NCBI RefSeq assembly: GCF_001854185.1
Contig: NZ_CP017603.1
Coordinates: forward strand, 3,720,001-3,784,000
From: Clostridium formicaceticum
GTDB taxonomy: Bacteria > Bacillota > Clostridia > Peptostreptococcales > Natronincolaceae
Length of the DNA: 64,000 bases
Direction of reading: 5' to 3'
The position numbers were made by a program, and so were the translations under genes. Every line of letters starts with the position of its first letter. The first letter of the stretch is position 1. Positions 29,112 through 38,165 of this stretch are shown here, piece after piece. Below the pieces are notes generated by a model. That model was not told where the DNA came from. It worked only from the letters and a program-made list of their open reading frames with translations, and made no database searches.

Positions 29112-30054
29112 TATTTTAGAGTTTGAAAAGCCGATTCATGAGCTTGAAGGAAAAATTATTGAATTAAAAAACTTTGCAGATAAAAATAATATCAACCTAT
29201 CTCATGAACTTGAAGTACTAACACAAAAGCTTGAACTCATGAGAAAAGAAGTTTATGAAAGCCTAAGTCCTTGGCAAAAAGTAAAATTAGCACGGCTTCA
29301 GGAAAGACCAAAATCCTTAGATTATATCAAAAGGCTCATTTCTGATTTTACAGAGTTTCATGGAGATCGGTTTTATGGAGATGATAAATCAATCGTAGCA
29401 GGAATCGGAATGTTTGAAGGGATACCTGTTACAGTAATAGGCCATCAAAAAGGTAAGAATACCAATGAAAATGTTAAAAGAAATTTTGGTATGCCTCATC
29501 CAGAGGGATATAGAAAAGCCCTAAGATTAATGAAACAGGCAGAAAAGTTTAAAAGACCTATTATAACTTTTATTGACACGCCGGGAGCTTATTGTGGTTT
29601 GGCTGCTGAAGAAAGGGGCCAAGGAGAGGCTATTGCTGTTAATCTAATGGAAATGAGCAGGCTTAAAACCCCTACCCTATCTATCGTTATAGGAGAAGGT
29701 GGAAGTGGCGGTGCATTAGCCCTTGGTGTTGCAGATCGAGTTTGTATGCTAGAACATGCTATCTATTCTGTCATATCACCAGAAGGCCTTTCTAGTATAT
29801 TGTGGAAGGATGCTAGCCTCGCAGAAAAAGCAGCGGATATTATGAAATTAACAGCTCAAGATTTACTCTCTTTAAATGTTATAGACGGTATCATCAAAGA
29901 GCCTTTGGGTGGTGCTCATAAAGACATAGATTTTACAGCAGATAATATCAAGCAATATATCTCCCAGGAGTTAAAAACCCTTAGAAAAATGAATTCAGTA
30001 GAGTTGCTGGACACTAGATACAAAAAACTTAGGAAAATAGGAGTTTGGCAATAA
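29104..30054 (+). CDS. accA: Acetyl-CoA carboxylase carboxyltransferase alpha subunit
   Basis: 316 residues, normal length. It transfers the carboxyl group from biotin to acetyl-CoA as a heterotetramer with AccD. Characteristic segments: [70 protein letters not shown] and [16 protein letters not shown]. The start overlaps the accD stop by 8 bases, so the two subunits are translationally coupled. Last gene of the operon. Confidence 0.98.
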   Translation: MHNILEFEKPIHELEGKIIELKNFADKNNINLSHELEVLTQKLELMRKEVYESLSPWQKVKLARLQERPKSLDYIKRLISDFTEFHGDRFYGDDKSIVAGIGMFEGIPVTVIGHQKGKNTNENVKRNFGMPHPEGYRKALRLMKQAEKFKRPIITFIDTPGAYCGLAAEERGQGEAIAVNLMEMSRLKTPTLSIVIGEGGSGGALALGVADRVCMLEHAIYSVISPEGLSSILWKDASLAEKAADIMKLTAQDLLSLNVIDGIIKEPLGGAHKDIDFTADNIKQYISQELKTLRKMNSVELLDTRYKKLRKIGVWQ

Positions 30055-30080
30055 AAGGTATATAAGCAACAAAAATAAAT

Positions 30081-30116
30081 AGACCTAAAAGCTCTATATA
30101 TAAAGCTTTTAGGTCT
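30081..30116. terminator. Terminator of accBCDA (possibly bidirectional)
   Basis: 13-bp stem AGACCTAAAAGCT/AGCTTTTAGGTCT (30081-30093, 30104-30116), followed by TTAT. It lies between convergent accA and the RACo-like gene. Confidence 0.75.
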
Positions 30117-30161
30117 TTATCATTAAGCGTTACTTTCTGCACAGCAGCGACGCAATAAGCT

Positions 30162-31955
30162 CTAGCTTGAAAATAGAAGGCATCGGGTAAACAATCTCTC
30201 ATATCCTTCTGATGCTCCCAGTTCCATATAATCCATTTTATTCGCTAGCGCTTCAATTTCTTTCCTTACTTCAACAGACATCAATGCCATATAGGCTCCT
30301 GTTTTAGAGGAATTTCCTACATAGACTATTTTTTCCTTAACCTCTTCTGGTAAAATCCCTGTTCCTACTAAGCTTTCAGCAGGTAGATGGGCTCCAAACT
30401 GCCCTGCGATCATCACTTTATCAAGTTGCTGCATAGCTATGTTTGCCTGATTTAGCAAAGCATAAAAACCTGAGAGGATAGCACCCTTTGCTAATTGCAC
30501 CTGACGGACATCCCCTTGTGTAATGAACAGTTCTTCAGCACCATCCTTTAAAATAAATGTTCGCTTTTTTCCATCTACTTGAAGCATCCCATAGCGATAA
30601 TCTGATTCTTCAAGTTTTTCTTTCTTTATAAATGCTCCATCTTTTTTTACAAGTCCTATGCGAAGCAGTTCCTTCACAGCAGCCAATATTCCGCTTCCAC
30701 ATATCCCTGCTGGTTCCTCGCTCCCTATCACCTTAAGTTCAATCCCTTTTTTACTGATTTTTACATCTTCAATAGCACCCTCCGCAGCCCTCATACCACA
30801 AATAATATTCATTCCCTCTAGAGCAGGGCCTGCAGCACAGGAACAGGATAATAGTTTTCCATGATTGGATAAAACGATCTCTCCATTTGTACCAATGTCT
30901 ATGAATAGTATATTTTCCTTTGCCCTATGAAGCTGGCAGACATAGGCCCCTGCTACAATATCTGCCCCTATATAGGATGAAACCGATGGAAGACAGTAGA
31001 GTCTTGCCCCCTGTGCTGCCTTTACACCAATATCTCGCGCCAATATATTTTTTGATTTCACAAATACTGGAGCATAGGGAGATTTCCCGATGGATGTGGC
31101 ATCAATGCCCAAAAGAAAATGCATCATTGTACAATTTGCTGCAATAACTATCTCATAAATACTACTTCTGTCTATTTGGGATTGACTACATAGGTCTTCA
31201 ATCATCTCATTGATCCCCTTGACAATTACATGTTGCAACTTTTCTTTAGCATCTTTTGGATTCTCAAGTTCATAAGTAATCCTGGTTAGAACATCAAGAC
31301 CAAACTGTTTTTGAGGGTTAATCATGGAGGCTATAGCCAATTCTTCACCTGTCTTTATGTCAATTAATGCAGCTACAACAGTTGTGGTTCCGATATCAAT
31401 AGCAATGCCATAAAGAGAATCAGTGGTATCGCCTGATTCAATGCCAATTAGGTCCTCGCCGTGAAAAACCCCCGTGACTTTTCCATATGTGATTTCATGC
31501 TGTTGCAATAATCGCCAATCAAGCTTTTGGATGCCCAACGCAGCACATAGGGCATCCTCAAAGGAATCTTGCTTCTCTAAAGTTGGCTTTTCTATTTGGA
31601 AAACTTCTTTATGAATTGCAGGATGAAAGTGAAATTCCGGTAGATATCCCTTTGTAAGAATCTCATGTTTTCTTTCTTTTTGTAAGATTTCAATTGTAAT
31701 GTCTTCTTGTGGTATTACAAGACAGGATAATCTGACCCCAGCATGGATTTCTTCTTGTTTTAGAAACTTCTCTTCCGTCTCTGAAATAGCAGGTAATTTT
31801 CCTTCTAGAAATCTTATTTTACACTTTCCACAAGATCCTTTACCATTACAAGGATTATCCACGAAAACTTCATTTTCTAATAATAGCTGCAATAAATCTT
31901 TATCCGGCATATATTCAATCGCTTTATTTCTATTCTTGATAAAAATCTTAGGCAT
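30162..31955 (-). CDS. RACo-like corrinoid activator (2Fe-2S plus ASKHA domain)
   Basis: About 597 residues. The N-terminal 2Fe-2S ferredoxin domain has Cys36, Cys42 and Cys45 (CNGKGSCGKC) and Cys78. A linker is followed by an ASKHA/DUF4445 ATPase domain (GIAIDIGTTTVVAALID, LFIDIGTNGEIVL, CSCAAGPALEGMN). Such proteins use ATP and an electron donor to reduce inactive Co(II) corrinoid proteins to Co(I). It is probably the shared activator for both corrinoid proteins in the window. I chose the ATG at 31955, which overlaps the upstream stop; an in-frame ATG four codons earlier overlaps GGAG. Confidence 0.93.
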   Translation of the reverse strand: MPKIFIKNRNKAIEYMPDKDLLQLLLENEVFVDNPCNGKGSCGKCKIRFLEGKLPAISETEEKFLKQEEIHAGVRLSCLVIPQEDITIEILQKERKHEILTKGYLPEFHFHPAIHKEVFQIEKPTLEKQDSFEDALCAALGIQKLDWRLLQQHEITYGKVTGVFHGEDLIGIESGDTTDSLYGIAIDIGTTTVVAALIDIKTGEELAIASMINPQKQFGLDVLTRITYELENPKDAKEKLQHVIVKGINEMIEDLCSQSQIDRSSIYEIVIAANCTMMHFLLGIDATSIGKSPYAPVFVKSKNILARDIGVKAAQGARLYCLPSVSSYIGADIVAGAYVCQLHRAKENILFIDIGTNGEIVLSNHGKLLSCSCAAGPALEGMNIICGMRAAEGAIEDVKISKKGIELKVIGSEEPAGICGSGILAAVKELLRIGLVKKDGAFIKKEKLEESDYRYGMLQVDGKKRTFILKDGAEELFITQGDVRQVQLAKGAILSGFYALLNQANIAMQQLDKVMIAGQFGAHLPAESLVGTGILPEEVKEKIVYVGNSSKTGAYMALMSVEVRKEIEALANKMDYMELGASEGYERLFTRCLLFSS

Positions 31956-32988
31956 TGCTGATTGCATCTCCTTTTGTTAAGGATTCTATCATTGATTTTA
32001 CATTTTTTAATGGAGACTTCATTCCAAGACCGCATGCAGGAGATAGGATATTTGCTCCGTCTTTTACACATTTTTGCGTTAATTCAGCAACCTTCCTTGG
32101 TTCTCCAAATTCAATGGTATAAGTACTAACATTTCCCATCAGCAACCTCTCAGGTAGATTCTCTTTTGCTTCCTTCATACTGACGATAGAATCAAAACTT
32201 AAGACATCACTTTTTATTTTATTTACTTCTGCATAGACATTTTTCATCCGTCCGCATATATGCACAATGGTTCCTACATTTTCTTTTTGTATAGCTTCAA
32301 TAATTTTGTTAATATATTTCACAGCAAATTCTTCAAACAGTTTCGGCCCTAAAATTTCACCAGTACCACTTGGGTCAGAAATCGCAATTATATCTGCTCC
32401 TGCTTCTATTTGCTTCTTTGCAAATAAAATAAGTTGTTCTGTAACAAAATCAATAAATCCATGTGCCTCATCATTATTCTTTCTTAATTCTTTGTAAAAG
32501 ACAACCGGTTCCATGATGGAGCTTGCGGCACTAATGGGTCCAGTTAAGTTACCTATTATGGGTACACCACTGTCCTTTGACTTCAACAATTTAATGGCAT
32601 CAAGCACTACTTTTGCTCTTCCTTGTTGAAAATTAATTTCAGAGACCTTTTTCCATTCCTTCACAGAATTCATCACATATCCAACAACATGAGGCTCATA
32701 AATATTTGTCCCCATATCTACCTTTGCCCCAAAGTCTTCTGCTTCAATGGTCATGCAAAAGGGCACACCGTAATTTTCAAAACATCCCTTTTCATATACT
32801 GCTGTTGCCAAATCCACCATCATTTCTGCATTGGTATGGGCTTGCGGAAATTTTATTTTAACTTCTTCTATTAACTCTGTTGTGACCATATTCATCATGC
32901 CGCCAGGACAAATACATGGTGGTCGATCAACTTCTTTTCTGTTAAGTACCCTGTTTAATCGTTCTATCGGCGATAACATAGCTTTCAC
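31948..32988 (-). CDS. UroD-family corrinoid methyltransferase (MtaA/CmuA-like)
   Basis: 346 residues of the UroD-like methyltransferase family. The zinc ligands are His243-x-Cys245 (IVHICGRM) and Cys319 (LSPACGLG). The C-terminal SPACGLGMKSPL is typical of MtaA/CmuA-type enzymes, which move methyl groups between a corrinoid protein and a thiol or other acceptor. It lies between the corrinoid protein gene (6-base gap) and the RACo-like gene (overlap), so it belongs to the same operon. The donor or acceptor is unknown. Confidence 0.88.
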   Translation of the reverse strand: MKAMLSPIERLNRVLNRKEVDRPPCICPGGMMNMVTTELIEEVKIKFPQAHTNAEMMVDLATAVYEKGCFENYGVPFCMTIEAEDFGAKVDMGTNIYEPHVVGYVMNSVKEWKKVSEINFQQGRAKVVLDAIKLLKSKDSGVPIIGNLTGPISAASSIMEPVVFYKELRKNNDEAHGFIDFVTEQLILFAKKQIEAGADIIAISDPSGTGEILGPKLFEEFAVKYINKIIEAIQKENVGTIVHICGRMKNVYAEVNKIKSDVLSFDSIVSMKEAKENLPERLLMGNVSTYTIEFGEPRKVAELTQKCVKDGANILSPACGLGMKSPLKNVKSMIESLTKGDAISNA

Positions 32989-32994
32989 CTCTTT

Positions 32995-33654
32995 CTATGC
33001 TATATCAAGCAGATTTTTTACCAGTTTCACTGCCTCAACTGCATTAGGAGCATAGCCATCTGCCCCGATGGTATCAGCATATTTCTTTGAAATTGGTCCT
33101 CCGCCTATTAGTACTTTTACTTGTTCTCTTACCTCTGCTTCCTTCAGCATCTCTATCACTTTACCCATCCCACTCATTGTCGTTGTCATCAATGTTGACA
33201 TACACACAAAGGAAGCATTCACTTCTTTGGCCATATCAACAAAACGCTGCAGCGGAACATCTCTTCCCAGGTCAAACATCTCAAAACCAGCTGTCTCCAA
33301 CATGATTTTTACGAGGTTTTTTCCAATATCATGGGTGTCTCCTTCTACTACACCAATTACACCCTTTATTTTCTCCTTTTCTGCTTCCTCTGCAGGAAGA
33401 TGAGGTCTTAAAACTGCTAGTCCTTCATACATGGCATCTGAACATAATAATACATCTGTAACAAAGTATTCTTCTTCCTCATATAATTGACTTGCACGAT
33501 TCATACCATCCACAAGCCCCTCCATGATCCCGTCAAATGCTGGATATCCTGCTGTTATATATTCATTACATGCTTCAATGACATCTTCTTCCTCCATATT
33601 GACTACACCATCTGATAATCTTTTTAATAACGCTTCCTTTGATGCTGACATCAT
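32995..33654 (-). CDS. Corrinoid (B12-binding) methyl-carrier protein
   Basis: 219 residues with a helical cap followed by a B12-binding domain. The motif is D106-T-H108-D-I-G111 (VVEGDTHDIGKN), His108 being the cobalt ligand, with GRDVP and LSTLMTTTMSGM-type segments later. It is similar throughout to the corrinoid protein at 21100-21750, so the two are paralogues from a duplicated module. It sits between two UroD-family methyltransferase genes. Confidence 0.94.
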   Translation of the reverse strand: MMSASKEALLKRLSDGVVNMEEEDVIEACNEYITAGYPAFDGIMEGLVDGMNRASQLYEEEEYFVTDVLLCSDAMYEGLAVLRPHLPAEEAEKEKIKGVIGVVEGDTHDIGKNLVKIMLETAGFEMFDLGRDVPLQRFVDMAKEVNASFVCMSTLMTTTMSGMGKVIEMLKEAEVREQVKVLIGGGPISKKYADTIGADGYAPNAVEAVKLVKNLLDIA

Positions 33655-33681
33655 TTCGCCTCCAATTTGTTAGTTAATATT

Positions 33682-34752
33682 TTAGATGAAATTTTTCGGA
33701 TCTAACGGCCACTTTCCATACTTTCTAGCGGAAGCCATAAATTGGTCAATATTTTCTAAGGGAACATCCCCCGAAAGATCACATCCTGATGCCAAAATAT
33801 ATCCACAAGGACTATCATAGGCTTTTTGGATGCAGTCTTTTACCGCTAGGTCTACATCATTGGTATTTCCTAAATACAACACCTCTACTGGGTCTACATT
33901 TCCCAGGATAGGCACTTTACCTCCTGCCACCTGCTTTGTATAGGCTAAATCTACCCTGTTATCGACACTTAACATATCACAGCCTGATGTCACCATATCC
34001 CCTACAATTGCAGTTGTGTCTCCACAGATATGATAACAAACCATGCCATTGGCATCGTGAATATCCTTCATTAAATCTATCGTATAAGGTAAAACAAATT
34101 CTAAGTATTGCTTTCGATGAAGAATCGTTCCTGATGCAATGGGATCACATAATAGAATCATAGCTCCTGCTTTTATAAACTCTCTATAGATCATTTTTAA
34201 TCCTTCATTACAGAAATTGATTAATTGATGTAATTTTTCAGGATTTTTTTTCGTTGCTCTTAACAAATTTTCTGTTTGATAGATGCTTGCAGCTGCAGTA
34301 AAAGGACCAGATATTAAAACCCCGGTTGGAACCTCTTTTCCTACTTGATCAATTAAAATTTTTGTAGCCTCTATATGCAATTGGAGTTTTTTATCGTTTT
34401 TCAGCTCTAGTTTTGACATATCCAGTTGATCTACGTCATTTAGATCATTTAAAGCATATTTTATGATGGCTGGTATTGAATCCTCAGGATCACTCATCTG
34501 ACTGCCTAAAGCCCCACCAACCCCATGTAATCCATACTCAATGATAGTTAAATCATTCCCAAATCTTTCGTAGCAGGCCACCTGTGCCTTAGCTTCGTTT
34601 ACAGCACTCATTCTTTTTTCTTTATGGGTGATTCCTAAACCTAGTCCGGACATCGAGCATAGGACCGGCATGGCCAGTATCCTGTCCATAGGCTTTCCAG
34701 TCATAAATGCCCCCAAGCGTTCATTTGGTGTCATTTGATCATCTTTATGCAT
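33682..34752 (-). CDS. UroD-family corrinoid methyltransferase
   Basis: 356 residues. Zinc ligands His241-x-Cys243 (VCYHICGDTT) and Cys324 (LASGCDLSG). It is the closest relative in the window of the protein at 21757-22872 (shared segments ILGNVDP and a C-terminal SGC). It is followed after 27 bases by the corrinoid gene, as in the first cluster, so both clusters carry the same methyltransferase-corrinoid pair. The specific substrate cannot be read from the sequence. Confidence 0.88.
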   Translation of the reverse strand: MHKDDQMTPNERLGAFMTGKPMDRILAMPVLCSMSGLGLGITHKEKRMSAVNEAKAQVACYERFGNDLTIIEYGLHGVGGALGSQMSDPEDSIPAIIKYALNDLNDVDQLDMSKLELKNDKKLQLHIEATKILIDQVGKEVPTGVLISGPFTAAASIYQTENLLRATKKNPEKLHQLINFCNEGLKMIYREFIKAGAMILLCDPIASGTILHRKQYLEFVLPYTIDLMKDIHDANGMVCYHICGDTTAIVGDMVTSGCDMLSVDNRVDLAYTKQVAGGKVPILGNVDPVEVLYLGNTNDVDLAVKDCIQKAYDSPCGYILASGCDLSGDVPLENIDQFMASARKYGKWPLDPKNFI

Positions 34753-34829
34753 TATAATATCCTCCCTTTATAAGTTCCACGTTGTCCTAAGCTGGCTAAT
34801 TGGTTATCCTTCTTCTTCATATCAAACAC

Positions 34830-35699
34830 TTAAGCCAATTTAATGGTTTTTATTATTCCATTTTTTAACTGATACCCTTTGTTTTTAATACACATTTGTC
34901 CAACAAACTTTGCCTGCCCAATTACTTTTATGCAGGCTTCAGAATATTTCATTGGAGTACCTAAGTTTATATCCTCCCATTGAGCTTTATCTGTTCCTAG
35001 CAGTGCAAAAGTAGTTTTGGGACAAAGCAGTACAATGGTTTCATCACAAAGTTTTTCTTCTATGCTTTTAAACAATGGATAAGTAAACATCTCTGCCACT
35101 GCTTCTGAAAGCTTAGGGCCTAAAATGTTTAATCCTCCAGTTGAATCCCCATAACTAATCATGTTAACCCCTGCTTTTTGAGCTTCTTCTACAAAACGCA
35201 ATATTTCTTTTCTAAATTTATCTAAAATGGCCTTCATAGTCTCAGGATTTTTTCTAAATAGCTTAAAAATATGACGTGGATCCATTAAAACATTCATGAT
35301 GGTAAAAGGACCTGAAATATATAAGACTACGTTTTCCCCTTCTTCTTCTAAATATCTGCAGGCCTTTAGAACTTCTGCTATACGCCCTTTTGAATAGTCA
35401 ATTTCTGGTAAACCCAGCATTTCTTCAGCAGTAGTACAAATATAATCCTTTGCTCTTGGTCCTATATTTTCATCACCATAATTAATACTTCCACCTAGGG
35501 CTTCTCCTTCAAGGGTATGGCAAAAGGGCAATTCACAAAAATTTACATCATCATGCTCTTTTATAGCAATGGCTAGCTGAGCCATGCTATCCCAGTTTTT
35601 ATAGGCTTGAGGAAATTTCAAATTCGTTTTTTCTACAATCTCTTTGCTCATACCTACGGAATTATCATAGGTACATTGAAAGTCAATTATTTTACTCAT
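34830..35699 (-). CDS. UroD-like protein with altered zinc site
   Basis: 289 residues, shorter than its neighbours. It resembles the UroD-type methyltransferases over most of its length (FCELPFCHTLEGEALGG, YISGPFTIMNVL, SYGDSTGGLNILGPKL). At the zinc site the expected H-x-C is L224-x-C226 (VLLCPKT), so the histidine ligand is missing; Cys226 and a candidate Cys270 remain. It may bind metal differently or have lost methyltransferase activity. It is directly downstream of the CobW-type gene (15-base gap), so metal loading or corrinoid handling is a possible link. Confidence 0.75.
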   Translation of the reverse strand: MSKIIDFQCTYDNSVGMSKEIVEKTNLKFPQAYKNWDSMAQLAIAIKEHDDVNFCELPFCHTLEGEALGGSINYGDENIGPRAKDYICTTAEEMLGLPEIDYSKGRIAEVLKACRYLEEEGENVVLYISGPFTIMNVLMDPRHIFKLFRKNPETMKAILDKFRKEILRFVEEAQKAGVNMISYGDSTGGLNILGPKLSEAVAEMFTYPLFKSIEEKLCDETIVLLCPKTTFALLGTDKAQWEDINLGTPMKYSEACIKVIGQAKFVGQMCIKNKGYQLKNGIIKTIKLA

Positions 35700-35714
35700 A
35701 CCAACGCCTCCAAA

Positions 35715-36629
35715 CTATTGTTGAAACCCTTCAGCTATTTTTTCTTTATTTAAATTGCTGCCAATAACAGCTACTTTTGTTTGTTTATTTTCTTCTAAAT
35801 ATTTCCAGTGATAATGATGTGGTGTAAAATCAAAGTGAACAAATCTCTTAGAATCAAGTTCTAAGATTCCTTTTGCTCTCAAAATACTACCGTATTCCTT
35901 ATTTTTTAAAGAAATTAGTAGGCTATTCAACTCATCTTCAGAAAAAACTCTTGGACTCACTATGGAGAAAGTAGCAAACATCCTACTGGCAGGACTTAAT
36001 ATGGACTTCTCCTTGGGATCAACACTACAATTTTCAACAGTATTTAATATCTCAATGATTTTTTCTCCATCATAACCATACCAATCTTCCTTTAAAATAA
36101 AGGCTGTGGGATTGTTTAATCTTATTTTAGAAATGATCTTTTCTACTTCTTCATGGTTCAATTTATCAAAATGGCTTAGAAAAATGATATGTGCATTTCT
36201 TATTTGATCTAAATAAAAAGCACCAAAGCTTTCTAAATAATCGTCAAATGCACTTACATCTACAATCGTAATTAATTGATGGATGCTGATACCCATATGA
36301 GGCTTCTCAGAAAGTTTGCTACAAACCTTTACAATATCCGAGAGGCTTCCCACCCCAGATGGTTCTATTAATATGTGGTCAGGTCTATATTCTAAGGCCA
36401 ACGCTTCTATCGCCTTTTTAAAATCCTGTACCACACTACAACAAATACACCCAGCATAGATTTCTTTAATAGGAAGCTGATCATCCATCAGATCTCCATC
36501 AATTCCAACATTTCCAAATTCATTTTCGATTAAAGCCGTCTTACCTTCCATGTTAGGAATAATTTTTTTTAAAAATGTAGTTTTTCCAGCTCCTAAAAAA
36601 CCAGAGATAATACTAATTTTTGTACTCAA
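35715..36629 (-). CDS. CobW/P47K-family GTP-binding metallochaperone
   Basis: 304 residues of the COG0523 family. Walker A GFLGAGKT (10-17), the metal motif CICC (61-64), DKLNHEE for guanine recognition and a CobW C-terminal domain near 210-300. Such G3E GTPases deliver metals (Zn, Co, Ni, Fe) to partner proteins. It is first in the operon and next to a UroD-like protein with an altered zinc site; delivery of zinc to these methyltransferases or of cobalt for corrinoids are both possible. Confidence 0.9.
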   Translation of the reverse strand: MSTKISIISGFLGAGKTTFLKKIIPNMEGKTALIENEFGNVGIDGDLMDDQLPIKEIYAGCICCSVVQDFKKAIEALALEYRPDHILIEPSGVGSLSDIVKVCSKLSEKPHMGISIHQLITIVDVSAFDDYLESFGAFYLDQIRNAHIIFLSHFDKLNHEEVEKIISKIRLNNPTAFILKEDWYGYDGEKIIEILNTVENCSVDPKEKSILSPASRMFATFSIVSPRVFSEDELNSLLISLKNKEYGSILRAKGILELDSKRFVHFDFTPHHYHWKYLEENKQTKVAVIGSNLNKEKIAEGFQQ

Positions 36630-36694
36630 TGTAGGCCTCCTTTGTAATAAAAGGGTTTATTTTTCTAATCCCACGACTGCTCATTTCAACACCT

Positions 36695-36723
36695 TTAACT
36701 TTAAAAAGCTTATATTTTGTCAA
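36695..36723 (-). promoter_or_regulatory. Candidate promoter of the second corrinoid operon
   Basis: On the minus strand TTGACA (36718-36723) is a good -35, with AGTTAA at 17 bases as a poor -10, so an activator may be needed. The rest of the gap 36630-36950 is AT-rich and must also hold the divergent glycosyltransferase promoter; nothing else is clear. Confidence 0.3.
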
Positions 36724-36950
36724 TTCTCTATAATTCTAACACTTAACATGTCTAATATCTAATCGATGTTTTCTATTATGATATATGTGTGTATAGATAT
36801 TTTCTATGAAGCTCAGCTGAGTTTAAAATCATTTCTATATTTATCATTGCAGTACTGCCTTTAAATCTTTAATAAATATCTATACACCATCAATATATTT
36901 CTTCATATTATAAATAGTAAAGGTTGTAAAGTATAGGGAGGTGTTTGTTT

Positions 36951-38015
36951 ATGGAAATTTTGTTTCTATCCATCATTGCAAAGTGTGGTGTATTCACCCA
37001 TGTCCGAGAATTAGCTTTATGTATGCAAAAACATGGTGTTCAAGTCACTGTAGGATTCATCCATAATTCAAAAACCATACGCATGTTTAAATCAACGAAA
37101 GAAGACCTGCAAAATATGGAGGAATCTCTAAATGGTATCAATCATTTCTTTTATGAATCTGACGAGCATTTATTACAACAAATCAGCTGCAAACACATAG
37201 ATTTGATACATGCTCATTCACCTCTGGTTTTTCCCACTACGGTACAGGTTTCTAAGAAGCTTAATATCCCTTTCATAGTAACACTTCATAGTGTATTGGA
37301 TTGGAATAAGCTTTACCCTAATACAATCGCACAGGCAGAGTACATAATTGCCGTTGGCCCAGAAGCAGGAAAGTCTGTAGGTAAAGATTTCCAAGAAAAA
37401 CTTTATACAATATTTAATGGTATTGATGTAGACTACTACAAGCCTTGCAGCAATAAAACGGTAGGTGGACCCTTACGTATCATATGGATGGGTAGAACTA
37501 GTGGTGCAGCCGCAAGTGGAGTCAGTTATTTAACCAAAGCAATCCATATCCTCCAACAAAGAGGCATTCCTATAGAAGCCAAGATTATTGGTTATGCTGT
37601 AGGTGCAGATACTAGTAGGCTGAATGTCTGTGGTTGGGTCCATGACCCCTTACCTTATCTACAGTGGAGTCATATTGTATTCGGTCGAGGGAGAGCCCTT
37701 AGAGAGGCTATGGCTTGTGGAAATGTAGGTTTTTTAATTGCTCAAGGTTATGGGGGAATGGTTCAGGAAAGTTGGTTTGAAAAGGGCAGACAGCCCCAGC
37801 TCAGTGGTTCACTAAAGCACGGATACTCAGAACTCAGTATTTCTACAATAGCTAATGATATATTATATTTTCACAAACATCGTAACCAACTTACACGAGC
37901 AAGAAGCTTAGCAAGAAAAATAGCTGAAGAAAATTTTGATATAAAAAAAATGGTAGAACAAACTTATTCCGTCTACCAAAAGGCTCTTCAACATTACATT
38001 GGCAAAAGAAAATAG
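36951..38015 (+). CDS. GT4-family glycosyltransferase
   Basis: 354 residues of the GT-B fold: an N-terminal acceptor domain (EILFLSIIAKCGVFTHVREL, IDLIHAHSP, VTLHS) and a C-terminal nucleotide-sugar domain (TIFNGIDVDYYKP, IIWMGR-like, AMACGNVGFL). It transfers a sugar from a nucleotide donor to an unknown acceptor. The ATG at 36951 is preceded by GGGAGGTG. It is followed by its own terminator and by spore-coat-type genes, so a spore polysaccharide or coat glycan role is possible but unproven. Confidence 0.85.
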   Translation: MEILFLSIIAKCGVFTHVRELALCMQKHGVQVTVGFIHNSKTIRMFKSTKEDLQNMEESLNGINHFFYESDEHLLQQISCKHIDLIHAHSPLVFPTTVQVSKKLNIPFIVTLHSVLDWNKLYPNTIAQAEYIIAVGPEAGKSVGKDFQEKLYTIFNGIDVDYYKPCSNKTVGGPLRIIWMGRTSGAAASGVSYLTKAIHILQQRGIPIEAKIIGYAVGADTSRLNVCGWVHDPLPYLQWSHIVFGRGRALREAMACGNVGFLIAQGYGGMVQESWFEKGRQPQLSGSLKHGYSELSISTIANDILYFHKHRNQLTRARSLARKIAEENFDIKKMVEQTYSVYQKALQHYIGKRK

Positions 38016-38031
38016 GATTACTAAAGAAAAT

Positions 38032-38075
38032 AATACCCGTTCAGCTAATTTTTCCAAGCCTAACGGGTATTTTTA
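38032..38075 (+). terminator. Terminator of the glycosyltransferase gene
   Basis: AATACCCGTT (38032-38041) pairs with AACGGGTATT (38062-38071), followed by TTTT. The loop is 20 bases. Confidence 0.8.
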
Positions 38076-38165
38076 ATATCTTTCATGAAATAAAACGCTA
38101 TATTGCTAACTGGATCTCTAGTTCTTATACTGAAAATACTACTACTGAGACTCCTGTATCTATCA

